Source of the DNA: Isoperla grammatica
Lineage: Eukaryota; Arthropoda; Insecta; Plecoptera; Perlodidae
Length of the DNA: 64,000 nucleotides
Direction: 5' to 3'
Assembly (NCBI GenBank): GCA_945910005.1
Contig: CAMDTW010000344.1
Span: forward strand, 129,001 to 193,000
A program made the position numbers and the translations under genes. The notes under the pieces are model-generated. The model made no database searches. It was not told where the DNA came from and was given only the letters and a program-made list of their open reading frames with translations. Below are positions 23,150-33,099 of this stretch, piece after piece; position 1 is the stretch's first letter, and each line of letters opens with the position of its first letter.

Positions 23150-23718
23150 GTGAAGACAATGGACTTATGAAATATGTTGTTGCATTTTATTTTGTTCAAG
23201 TGATATTTGGGCTTTACGCTCATATTTTGGCCACGAGGGTAATCGAGACGGTGCTTGGGTAATTACAAATATGAAAAACGCCACATGGCATCCATACCCA
23301 AGCCAGGATTCGAACTTGGAAAGCAACAACCGCGGTTTAATAGAATCACGCGTCACGCCAAACGCTGGCTTGTTATTTAAACCATAACCCCTGATTGTAG
23401 GCTGAAATGTGAATAATAAACTTACAATAACGTGCTCGAAAGTGAATATAATCCATAATAGAACTCCAGTTCGTCCAACGTATAGACAACTAGATAAAAT
23501 AACTTTAAATTATTGTGCCAAGAAGAAGTGGTTGTTATTTGCGTTCTGACATAAAACCTACCCATACCCATATGGATACGTACACTCCCGTTGCATGCAC
23601 TGTCTTACCTTTACGTTCATTACACACAACGAAATAGTGTGACATGCGTCGTTTTCGTTACAATATTCTCTTGAGAATTACTTGAGAATTGAGAATCACA
23701 ACAAAATTGTAGTATTTT
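23150..23718 (-). repeat. 559-bp interspersed repeat family, copy 2 (569 bp)
   Basis: Same unit as 18723-19281 in the same orientation, 4.4 kb away. The minus strand holds the B-box-like AAGTTCGAATCC and, unlike copy 1, a longer tRNA-like head around 23336-23385 (CCGCGG to AACCATAA). Small indels distinguish the copies, for example six A's in copy 1 versus five in copy 2 after AAATATG, and loss of an ACAA stretch near 23415. Divergence of a few percent by eye is clearly more than the LTR divergence of the host element. Confidence 0.75.
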
Positions 23719-23867
23719 GATATTACTATTAACAAGCAGAAGGTGACTGTTACTATCCACGATTTACTTTACGTATGGTGTACATACAAATTATGACATG
23801 TTTGTTTATAGCCAACTTCAGTTTTATGGATAATCTACGGATATAGCAATTCTAATATAAGTATGCC
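23719..23867. other. Unassigned sequence
   Basis: Short AT-rich gap with nothing recognised. Confidence 0.35.
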
Positions 23868-23940
23868 CTGACTTGACATCGAACACAGATCTGCGGCATT
23901 GCACGCCATTGCTCTTCCCACTTGAGCTACCGGGACGACA
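23868..23940 (-). repeat. tRNA-like fragment, probably the head of a SINE
   Basis: On the minus strand GTCCCGGTAGCTCAAGTGGG contains an A-box-like segment (TAGCTCAAGTGGGAAGAGC), and about 35 nt later TGTTCGATGTC matches the B box. The spacing suits a tRNA-derived promoter. The acceptor ends do not pair cleanly, so a functional tRNA gene is unlikely. Confidence 0.55.
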
Positions 23941-24740
23941 TAAACTAACTTCTATTAAATTGATTAATTTGTTGTTGTATTGTTGACACATCGAACAGTG
24001 GACTGCATATACCGCAAAAATGTTTTACGTTTTGTAATTATATTTTAAAGTAAAAATTAATATATTCTCTTTGTATATACTCTCGATTCGTAATATCCTC
24101 GAATACAATAATCATATAAGCAAGTTGTGTTTGTTAAATTTTATCTTATTGGTAATCTACTTTGAAGAAATGTCATGTGTTTCATCACTTGTAAAAAAGA
24201 AGTAGAACACTTCAGATTAATTGGATGATTGATATAATTTAATTAAATAAAAATACAAAATTTGTATTTTTATTTAAGTAAATACATTTAATGTGTTCAT
24301 ATTTACGAAGTTGTCAACTAATTTAGTAGAAGATGAAAATTAAAAAAAGAGGAAAATTCCCTTTTAAATACGTATTAACATTTGTTTATTGATAATTCGC
24401 CAAGACTAATGTCGTGTATAGTGGGGAAGGGGCTTGGGGGCTTCAGCCGAGTCAATTCCTCCTTAGCCTCCCCTGAAATCCCGTCGTTTAATTAAATTAT
24501 TACATTTTAATATAATTAAATAAACATATGATCACAACCATTTTTTATATACCAACCACTAACCATTTTTAATATATAATATTAATTTGTAAAGTACAAG
24601 ACCAACCCTCATTTAAACCTTGGACAAATTTGGAAGGTGACGATATTTCGGGTCTTCTTACATTTTTTTTTTTTTTACCACCAGTGAAAATCGCGACGAT
24701 GAGTGAGTGCTTAATTTATGAAGAAGCATTCATGTCATGG
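23941..24740. other. AT-rich sequence without recognised genes
   Basis: Contains a short GC-rich patch with GGGGAAGGGGCTTGGGGG near 24423-24440, a T run near 24663-24675, and otherwise AT-rich DNA. A 78-codon frame from 24630 has no recognisable domain. Confidence 0.4.
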
Positions 24741-24832
24741 TTAACATGCGCTACACAGGATTCAAATCTGAATGCCAGAACCGCGGTTTACTACTCTAAC
24801 GACAAGCCGTCAATGACCGCCTATCGTTGGCT
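24741..24832 (-). repeat. tRNA-derived SINE fragment
   Basis: On the minus strand the segment AAACCGCGGTTCTGGCATTC leads to the B-box-like GATTTGAATCC (plus GGATTCAAATC at 24758-24768). The ACCGCGGTT word and the following B box are shared with the two copies of the 559-bp repeat, so these may be one SINE family. Confidence 0.5.
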
Positions 24833-25690
24833 TTGGTTCATTTTACATGCATATGATTTACCATGAAAAAGCATAGTAATATTATCTGAATATTTTAACT
24901 CCAAGTAATGTGCGCGTGGTAAATTAAAGGTTGCTCTTCTTGTGTTATTAAGTACATAATCGAAATAATCAAATCACTTACCGATACCTTACATATTCAT
25001 AACAAAAATATGCTGTCTGCGCTGTGTATTATACCGAAATGGACGTAAACGCAAATTTGTTATAACTAGAGTTTTTGTATGTGTCGTTTATCTTGATTTA
25101 TTACCATTAATAATTCGTGAAGCAATAAGAACCTGGAATACACGAATATTACTTTTAATATTACTGAATAGAATAGACATTAAATAAATAAATAAAATAA
25201 AATGTGTAAACCAATTGGGTGTGATAACGTGAACATGCTGCTTGTGTGGAGACATCATTGTAAATAAATCACTGTATTGTTAACCTACATCAGTATAAGA
25301 ATACTTATTACTACCTAGTAAAGTTACGGTGAAAACTAAAATACTGGGAGATTGAGATATCTATTTTCTCCACATCTAAATAATACTTGTGTCAATTGTG
25401 ATTGAGTGACAACGTCATTTGACGTTATCAGGAGTGGACCACCTGACAGCACAAAATGTATAATACGTGATATATATACGCAAACAGGTAACATTAACAA
25501 GCAACCGCTCGCAATCGGTGATGATGACGGGGCGATGGTGAGGGGGGGGAAGGGGGGGTGACCCTTGGCGGCACGGTAGGTTAAGCGCAAGAACGGCACA
25601 TCAATATTCTTGGCAGGCGGTGTGAGTCGAACGTTTTCAGGTCCGACAATATACACAGTATACCTGACCGCAGATATCCTGCTGCGCCTT
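24833..25690. other. Unassigned leader sequence with G-rich patch
   Basis: No supported gene. A minus-strand frame of 106 codons at 25336-25656 is open, but no domain or homologue is recognised and it is probably chance. Two close G runs (8 and 7 G) lie at 25542-25558. Confidence 0.4.
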
Positions 25691-26082
25691 AATGCAAAGA
25701 AAACTCTAATGCGCGAAAGTTCTATTGCGCGAAAACTCTAGTCCGCGAAAACTCTAGTGCGCGAATAGCCTATTGCGCGAAATTTCTAGTAAGCGAAACC
25801 TTAGGTGCGCGAAGAGTCTAGTCCGCGAACACCTTAATGCGCGAAAAATCTGTTGCGCGAAAACTCTAGTCCGCGAAAACTCTAGTGCGCGAATAGCCTA
25901 TTGCGCGAAATTTCCAGTAAGCGAAACCTTAAGTGCGCGAAAAGTCTAGTGCGCGAAATATCTAGTTAGCAAATCTTCTAATGCGCGAATACTCTAGTGA
26001 GCGAAAGTTCTATTGCGCGAATGATCGGGTGCGCGAATTTCGCTAACTAGAACTTTCGCGCACTTAAATTTTCGCTCAATAG
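25691..26082. repeat. GCGAA minisatellite, block 2
   Basis: About 23 units of the same 15-16-bp family as 17731-18470 (GCGAAAACTCTAGTCC, GCGAATAGCCTATTGC and others). A roughly 155-bp segment (AAAACTCTAGTCCGCG to GCGAAACCTTA) is present twice at about 25733 and 25859. The last units, about 26040-26082, are inverted: TTTCGCGCAC and TTTTCGCTCAATAG read on the plus strand. It is separated from block 1 by about 7.2 kb of unrelated repeats, as if one array had been split by insertions. Confidence 0.9.
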
Positions 26083-27058
26083 CTATGCAGCCTAAACAAC
26101 AATATCCCGTAACCAAGCTTTGACCAGTCACAACAGAGATAAAACGATTTAACTTGAAAATAATACCCAACACGTAGTCGAATTACAAGACTCACTACAA
26201 ATCTAGATTAAGGCTGTGTGCCGGCGACCCCTAGTCGGCCGCTAAACGCACCCGATATATGCCTGCTCTTGAACGTGTTTCTCTTCAGTCTGAGTTTGGT
26301 TGTTCGAGGGGTAACTACGCGCATTTTTCCCGCTGCGATTGTCTATAGACCGGACTGTTGGAGAGACAGAGACAGACATAGCTTTGTCCTTGTTGTATAT
26401 GGTAGACAAGCCGGAACCATATTCCATTCAATTTCAAAACAAGTTGTCCAGCCTTGAGGGTTGGTTCGGCCTGCGGGGCGGGGGGGGGGGGGGAGGGAGG
26501 ATGTATACTTTGAAAGTTGCTTTTCGATTCGAAGAAAACAAATAAACGGGTGGCTAATCTACTTTTAGGATTATTGCACGCACGCAATAAACGTGACAAA
26601 AATACTTCAGGGTTCACTTATGACAGGATACGTATGTGCCGTACTAAAGCAACCATCTGCCATCAAATATTTGAGGGTGAGGAGATTGATATTTGGGCTT
26701 TACGTCCTCTGTCAATAATCAATATTATACAACGAGGCTAATTACCATCCAACCATAGGAAAATAAAAAACGCAAGAAATAAAATAATACCGCTCAAATT
26801 AAAATGAAATGAAATTGTATGAGTCAACATCTGTATAGACTGTTATTGTGCCCCCGATATTGCAATATCATATTGGTTTCAGTTCTTATTACATAACTGA
26901 AATTAATTGGTGCGGTACACTTGAATTTATACAATGGTTGTGTGGGCGTGTAGTCTGTGTAAGGAATGTGTAAATATTTAATAATATGAAACTCGTATTT
27001 CACATTATATGTGTATATATATATATGTTGAGACGTAAATTTTCGTAGACAAACTGAG
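26083..27058. other. Unassigned leader sequence
   Basis: Overlapping short frames at 26218-26741 on both strands carry no recognised domain. A run of 14 G lies at 26480-26493. A short (TA)n stretch at about 27013-27026 lies just before the hairpin element. Possibly original retroelement leader or transduced DNA; origin not determinable. Confidence 0.4.
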
Positions 27059-27357
27059 ATGTTGGAGAGGGTTTTTGGGTATTAGTCCACGTTTTGTGAG
27101 GAGGTTGTTTTTTCACATACCTTTTTTCACAACGTTTCGCCGACTAATGTTGCGGCATCATCAGGTGACAGGTCCGGGTCGCGTGTGTTGTCGTCGCGAA
27201 AACCACAGTCGAGCCCAGGCGTTCGCGACGACAACACACGCGACCCGGACCTGTCACCTGATGATGCCGCAACATTTGTCGGCGAAACGTTGTGAAAAAA
27301 GGTATGTGAAAAAACAACCTCCTCACAAAACGTGGACTAATACCCAAAAACCCTCTC

Positions 27358-27363
<6 letters not shown>
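27059..27363. mobile_element. Near-perfect hairpin: 142-bp inverted repeats around a 21-nt loop
   Basis: Arms 27059-27200 and 27222-27363 are reverse complements with one mismatch noticed (CGACTAATG versus CGACAAATG). The loop is 27201-27221. In the right arm on the plus strand, and in the left arm on the minus strand, CTGATGA is followed by a GCCG/CGGC stem and GAAAC, resembling the catalytic core of a hammerhead ribozyme as found in Penelope-like elements. There is one extra U between CUGAUGA and the stem, and stems I and III could not be drawn. (TA)n tracts lie on both sides. Confidence 0.8.

Positions 27364-27390
<27 letters not shown>
27362..27390. repeat. (AT)n microsatellite
   Basis: About 14 AT units directly abutting the hairpin element on its right; a similar (TA)n lies at about 27013-27026 on its left. 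Confidence 0.9.
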
Positions 27391-27392
<2 letters not shown>

Positions 27393-27399
27393 AGACATT

Positions 27400-27470
27400 A
27401 TGTAAAAAAACCGACCCCGCTGAGAACCGAACCCGAGTCTCCCACTTGTCGGGGCTAAAGACACGTTGAA
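27400..27470 (-). repeat. tRNA-like SINE fragment
   Basis: On the minus strand GCCCCGACAAGTGGGAGACT is followed by CGGGTTCGGTTCTC, a T-arm/B-box-like sequence. A short inverted repeat, GACACGTT/AACGTGTC, lies upstream on that strand (plus 27460-27477). Only part of a tRNA-like structure is present. Confidence 0.4.
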
Positions 27471-27510
27471 CGTGTCTGAATTGTTGTTTGATGATGATTA
27501 TTATTACTAT

Positions 27511-27513
27511 CAC

Positions 27514-27578
<65 letters not shown>

Positions 27579-27706
27579 ATCATCAATCATCAATCATCAA
27601 TCATCATCATCATCACCATCATCAACACCAACACCACCACCACCACCATCATCATATCATCATCGTTTTCATCGTCATCGTCATCGTCATCGTTATCGTT
27701 GTTACT
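27511..27706. repeat. (CAT)n compound microsatellite
   Basis: A pure CAT run from about 27514 to 27576 passes into CATCAAT, CAC and ACCACC variants and then CGTCAT units. It explains poly-His and poly-Ile open frames here, which are not genes. Confidence 0.95.
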
Positions 27707-27725
27707 ATCATTATTATTATTATTA

Positions 27726-27787
<62 letters not shown>

Positions 27788-27878
27788 GTTATTATTATTA
27801 TTTTTTTTATTATTGTTATTGTTATTTTTATTATTATTATTTTTATTATTATTATTATTATTATTATTTTTATTATTG

Positions 27879-27933
<55 letters not shown>

Positions 27934-27971
27934 CATTATTATTATTACTATATTTATTATTGTTATCATTA
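27707..27971. repeat. (ATT)n microsatellite, about 265 bp
   Basis: A TTA/ATT run with interruptions (TTG, TTTTTT near 27801, TTGGTA near 27874). It gives spurious poly-Tyr, poly-Leu and poly-Ile frames. Confidence 0.97.
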
Positions 27972-28980
27972 TTTGTGACTTGACTACGTCTCGATCCAGC
28001 TAATAGGTAACACGACGTCGGCTAAGGATTGGAGAAAAGGGAAACGGAGGAGGACGATAAAGGGATATAGGGGAGGGGAATGGAAGTACCTCATTTCGTC
28101 GCCTTTTACGACTGGCAGAGTTCCCTGTGTTTACTGGTAGGGGGGGGGGGGGGGGGGGGGGCGTCTCCTCTTAGGGCTGATTGGAATAACGGAAAATCTA
28201 ATGCACGAACTATGGCCGGGATATAATAAATATAATTTATTTATATATAGCGTATTCGTTTGTATTTTGGAGATCGTAATAAAATTACAAACAGCACCCA
28301 AAACACAAAGTGAGAGTAGGCTATTAGCAGGGTGCAGATATTGTTTGACATGGTTTGCATCTGCTCTACTGTATTATTACAGTACCACTGTCTAGCATAG
28401 CAAAGATAACTGATTATAAATAATATAATATGAAATCACATGAAATGAATAAATATGATGATTGTCAGGTTGTCATGGTGGTGAGGGGTCGTCACATAGC
28501 GATGGAGGGGAGCAGGAGCCGAGCGTCAAACTAAGAGAAATCTCAAGTGTAGGAGCGTCGAATGATGGTCTCGTTTATAAGTAATAATGTAGTGTTTGAA
28601 TGTTATGTGAAGGTTACTTGAACCACGTTGCAGAGTATGCACGGCGAAGGCGATCAGCCAGCACCCATCTGCATTTTTAAATGGTTCATCATGAGTACGC
28701 TTTGTTTTGCAATCGTATTTTTGCTGAGCCTAATTTTTTCTACACAACTGTTATTAGGGCAAAGAAGAATAACTCACTGCAAATCATATCTCCACATCAG
28801 GTGTGGGTTGTGGCCCGGTGTCCAAGGTTGAGGGGGGGGGGGGGTGGTATTCTCCAGCTGGAGATATTTTGATTTGTTTTCATTTCCAAGAACCAGTTAG
28901 CCAACAACACTGTTTGAAAGAACCTGCCTTTTCATGCTTTATCTGCTGGGTATAGCTATCTTAGCAAACAACACTCTCCC
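27972..28980. other. Unassigned sequence with two long poly-G runs
   Basis: Holds TCGTCGCCTTTTACGAC near 28097, which resembles dispersed-repeat tails, a run of 22 G at 28140-28161 and 13 G at 28832-28844. Short frames at 28201-28872 have no recognised domain. Confidence 0.45.
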
Positions 28981-29130
28981 GGGGATTTGAACCCGAACTC
29001 GAAAAAGCCCGAAATGTCTATGACCCCAAACCCGTATTTCTGTTTGGAGCGAACCCGAATCTGATATGTTTATTTGAACCCGAACCCAAACCCGAACCTA
29101 AAAATCAATTTTCCGGGTTCGATTCCCAGG
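28981..29130 (+). repeat. GAACCCGAA-rich segment with tRNA-like B boxes
   Basis: The words GAACCCGAA, AACCCGAAC and AAACCCGAACC recur from 28990 to 29097. The segment opens with GGGGATTTGAACCC and closes with CCGGGTTCGATTCCCAGG (29113-29130), a near-ideal T-arm/B-box sequence. It could be a degenerate tandem expansion of a T-arm-like word within a SINE. It is not a complete tRNA. Confidence 0.5.
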
Positions 29131-30235
29131 TATTTCGCGAGATTTGGTGTTCGACTCTTGTCACTGACAATGCCAACTAAAGATTATTTCTTATTTCTCA
29201 AATATTAAAAATAGTGCGAGGAAGAGAAGAAGAGATATCTCATAGCTGATAGCCTAACAGCGAGCACTGATTCTTACTAGACTGCCGGTGGTGCCATTAG
29301 CATGTTACATAAGAGGTGGGCTGTGGGACGTAGCATAATGGGGGGGGGGGGGGTCAAGCCTAAATCACAATCTGCACTACAAGTGAAAATATAGGCCTCT
29401 CAAATCAGATTGTCAACCTTTTCTTCCACACTTACTTCCTTCAACCCATCGGTTATCAACGGTGTCACACAACAAACTAGCATGATCGTCACAAACTGAC
29501 ACCTCATTGAAACAAGCTGTTTAAATGTAAAAAAATAATGGAATAAGATTATGCCACAATGGTGTTTGTCTAGTAAGTACTAATAAAGATTGATTGGCGG
29601 GCTGGAGGCCCCTCGGAACAATTACTGTTGCTGGAAACAATTATGATTCATTATGGAACCAAAGAACAGTACACATATACTCGTTTGAGTGAGATATTCG
29701 GCACAACTACAATCTTTGTGTGATAGGCTGATTGATGTGAGCCAGTTATGACCATATTTACTGTTATAAGTCCATGTTCTGACGTTATGACCTGTTTTCC
29801 CACCAAAGCTATGTGTGAAATTTTCAGCTTACTTTCATGACTGAAAATATTTACAAACACGGGAAAATGAAATATTTTTGACTTCATTACATCGTCAATA
29901 GTTTGGTAATGACGAAACAAGTAAACAAGGTAGTAATCAGGAATATTCCTTATCGTCACCTCATTTCATTTCATGTATATTCAATCTGGCTATCGATTGA
30001 GGGAATTAAAATATAAATATATTTTTTAAATAATCATCTGACTCAGATGTGGGTTTAAAATCTCATTGCAGAAGGTTGTAATTGAAAGCAAGTCGATTAT
30101 AGTTTTATTTCGTGTTATGCATACCGTACGCACATACAGACGTTATTTGATTGCGAAGGGGGGCGGGGGTGTTCGGAAGGAAAGATTGTCGTGAAAAAGT
30201 AGTTGGACGCGATGAAAATGTTTGAAAAACGCTTT
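29131..30235. other. Unassigned sequence
   Basis: Contains a run of 14 G at 29340-29353. A minus-strand frame of 102 codons at 29651-29959 is open but has no recognised domain. AT-rich otherwise. Confidence 0.4.
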
Positions 30236-30300
30236 CTTAGCCGTTGGAGGTTCCTACATTCAAGGTTCGAACCCAGACTTCGGTATCAAATATCAATGTG
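30236..30300 (+). repeat. Possible SINE remnant with B box
   Basis: AAGGTTCGAACCCAG at 30262-30276 matches the polymerase III B box, but no A box was recognised upstream. A single B-box match is weak. Confidence 0.3.
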
Positions 30301-30835
30301 GTGTTTCGATTTTCTATCAATACGTACATAAATCTCCCACTCTCAGCCTTGATTTGATTAGGATCTCTTTGAAATATGTGGCCACAGATATTATAACATC
30401 GTAACAAGTTCATATTCACATTGTCGATCGCTCTCTTCAACTATATAATATCTCGGAATCCGCAATTCTCTTCCGGTAGTAGTGACTGGCCGTTTGAATG
30501 AAATTACCCGAAAATCGTATTTCGTCGCAGTCTAGACAAATCATCACAAATACCTTCCCTCACTGTCAATATTCTACCTGCGCCTGGCCGGCCGGCCGAG
30601 CTCAACTGCCCTCACCCCTCCCGCCCGTACCCATTCACAATAGAGAAACAACTTCCAGCAAAATCCACCGCGCGGGGACACTGTCCGCCCTCAAGATAGT
30701 TGCTACGGAAAAACGGTTTTTAATTTTTTTACATCAATTAAAGATACTATCACTATAAAAACTATACCATCCCCTAAAGGAAGTTATACTCTACGTACTG
30801 TCTTTTTATTATTTTATTCTATCAAAAATGTGAAA
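30301..30835. other. Unassigned leader sequence with a GC-rich patch
   Basis: The stretch 30578-30690 is GC- and CpG-richer than its surroundings (GCCTGGCCGGCCGGCCGAGC) and gives an 86-codon plus frame (30498-30758) without recognised domain. It could be transduced DNA; no firm assignment. Confidence 0.35.
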
Positions 30836-30895
30836 CGGGAAGCTTATAAAACTTTTCGCTGAGCAACACTTCAATAAAGTTTTAAAAGCTTCCCG
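30836..30895. repeat. Short inverted repeat (about 20-bp arms)
   Basis: CGGGAAGCTT at 30836-30845 pairs with AAGCTTCCCG at 30886-30895, and the following TATAAAACTTT pairs imperfectly with AAAGTTTTAA. The loop is about 20 nt. It would form a strong hairpin in the leader RNA. Confidence 0.7.
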
Positions 30896-31139
30896 ATTAC
30901 AATATTAGTTTTACACAAAAAGTAATTACTGTATGGAAAAGAGCATAAAATTCTGAATACCATGGTTATGCTCATATTTCCGGTCGTCCTGTTGGTTGTA
31001 AGCAAAAAAATACAAAACGTCGAGTTTGTATTTGCTCAGAAATGGACGACACACAGCCTTAAACAACGAGGAAACTTCAACAAAGAACCAATTGTCAACA
31101 AACCGTCAAGCACAGCGACCAATACAATCCACCACGTAC

Positions 31140-31365
31140 GGAGACAGCCTGTACTGTGCTAACAATAACAACCACATGAGCACAATAACAATCACTCGAC
31201 ACAACAACAACAACGAGACAATAACAAACACGTTTGCACCTCAATCGTAAACGGCAACAACACAACATGTATGCACCTTAATCGTATCGAGCCAATAACA
31301 CCCACGTATGCCAAATAACAACCACAGGGGAACAATAACAACCCCGTACGCACCTCAATCGTCTA
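31140..31365 (-). repeat. Degenerate 30-45-bp repeats next to the primer-binding site
   Basis: Five to seven imperfect copies of a unit built from ACAATAACAACCACG and GCACCTCAATCGT on the plus strand, for example near 31161, 31181, 31219, 31301, 31314 and 31331. They lie directly downstream of the PBS in the element's sense and are likely original leader. The sense strand shows variants of GGTGCATACGTGG. Confidence 0.65.
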
Positions 31366-31367
31366 GA

Positions 31368-31385
31368 GCCCCACGTTGGGCGCCA
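31368..31385 (-). other. Primer-binding site, tRNA-Lys(CUU) type
   Basis: On the minus strand TGGCGCCCAACGTGGGGC begins 4 nt after the 5' LTR end. By established knowledge this 18-mer is complementary to the 3' end of animal tRNA-Lys (the Lys1,2 type used by some retroviruses). The match extends two further bases, to 31366. Gypsy-related elements commonly use tRNA-Lys. Confidence 0.9.
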
Positions 31386-31389
31386 ATTA

Positions 31390-32240
31390 TGTAACACCAC
31401 CGTTTACCACTTCTTACCACGGGTCCGGCTAGGGGTTCAATTGTGGAGAACGGTCGTGGATCTCCTTCATTCTCATAACCTTCTCAACCTTCACAAAACT
31501 TCTTTGGGCGCCACTTTGTTCATTTAAAAAGAAATAACACCAGACAGGAGGAACAAAGAATACCTGTCTGGGTAATAGGTATATGGACTAACAATTGAAT
31601 CAGTTTTAGAATTTATTACATTATGAACTTGAGGATGCGGAATCGTCCGTGGAACTTGTGTCCAAATTTGTAAGAGTATTATTCAAAGAAAAGAAAAAGA
31701 AAGGTGGCCAACGTACATATGGTATTACGGTTTAAATAACAACTTATTAACAGTTCGTATCTCTTTTCTTCGGCTTGTGTACGCTCCTCGATCCGCGTAC
31801 TCCTTCGTACTAGCCTAGGCCTAGATACAGCTCACGCCGGTTGCATGGCCCCTCCACAACCGCCTAAATTCGAAATACAAAATACCAATTAAAATTCAAC
31901 CAGCAACTATTACTTCTAAATAATCTTGGCGAACTAAAACTTACCACAAACGTGGAAAAGGATAACCCGAACAAATTGCAGACCTCAAACCAATCACTTT
32001 CCCAAAACCTCGTCCTCGTCCAAAACACGACTCTTCAATGATTTAATCCAACTCTTTTTACCGTCGCTAGGCAACACAAATCAACAAATTTAAACAGTCA
32101 CCGCCTTCTCAATGACTATCGTGGTAACAAAACACATGAATACCAACTCACTTAACAAATAAGACCGAAAAAGACGGCACAACAGTAAACTGTAATATAA
32201 CTGTTACCGATAACAAGTTCCACAATGACGGGACGTCACA
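31390..32240 (-). repeat. 5' LTR of the Gypsy element
   Basis: Same sequence as 12519-13368 apart from two substitutions. It contains the sense promoter region, presumably around the TATA-like GTTATATTAC at about 32192-32201, and the terminal GGTGTTACA at 31390-31398. The outer end reads TGTGACGTC on the minus strand. If the first two bases are counted as LTR, the flank is exactly ATAG. Confidence 0.95.
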
Positions 32241-32244
32241 ATAG
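32241..32244. repeat. Target-site duplication ATAG, right copy
   Basis: Partner of 12515-12518, directly outside the 5' LTR. Confidence 0.85.
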
Positions 32245-33099
32245 AAATTGGCTGATTTTAGTCTATCTACCACAAACTTCCAGTTTTAAGAGGAATCTTG
32301 CATACGGCTGGGATTCCTAAGGGTTTAAACAAAATTGCACAAATCGTTGTTTTAGAGCGTTTCAGGCTCCAATAAGCACAATTGGTCCATTTCGTCACAT
32401 TTCGATAACTTCTATAGAAGTTACACCCTCCGTCGAAATATAAGAATTATAGGTTGCATTCTTCAAGAGTATAATGAAAATACATAAATTGAGTTTTTTC
32501 GTCGTTTTTGGTTAAAATATGCATAAAAAATAGAAATTGGCTGATTTCAGTCTATCTACCACAAACTTCCAGTTTTAAGAGGAATCTTGCATACGGCCGG
32601 GATTCCTAAGGGTTTCAACCAAAGTTGACAAATCGTTGTTTTAGAGCGTTTCAGGCTCCAATAAGCACAATTTGTCCATTTCGTCACATTTCGATAACTT
32701 CTATAGAAGTTGCACCCTCCGTTGAAAAATAAGAATTATAGGCTGCATTCTTCAAGAGTATAATGAAAATGCATAAATTGAGTTTTTTCGTCGTTTTTGG
32801 TTAAAATATGCATTAAATATAGAAATTGGCTGATTTTAGTCTATCTTCCACAAACTTCCAGTTTTATGAGGAATCTTGCATACGGCTGGGATTCCTAAGG
32901 GTTTCAACCAAATTGCACAAATCGTTGTTTTAGAGCGTTTCAGGCTCCAATAAGCACAATTTGTCCATTTCGTCACATTTCGATAACTTCTATAGAAGTT
33001 ACACCCTCCGTCGAAAAATAAGAATTATAGGTTGCATTCTTCAAGAGTATAATGAAAATGCATAAATTGAGTTTTTTCGTCGTTTTTGGTTAAAATATG

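Noticed and set aside
23868..23940. Functional tRNA gene
   Set aside because: A and B boxes are present but the acceptor arms do not pair cleanly and the B box deviates (TTCGATGTC); a SINE head is more likely.
25336..25656. 106-codon minus-strand frame as a gene
   Set aside because: No recognised domain, low-complexity Pro/Ser segment from a G-rich tract, and no supporting signals.
27466..28003. Poly-His, poly-Tyr, poly-Ile and poly-Leu frames
   Set aside because: Translations of CAT and ATT microsatellites.
29651..29959. 102-codon minus-strand frame as a gene
   Set aside because: No recognised domain or homologous pattern; compatible with chance in AT-rich DNA.
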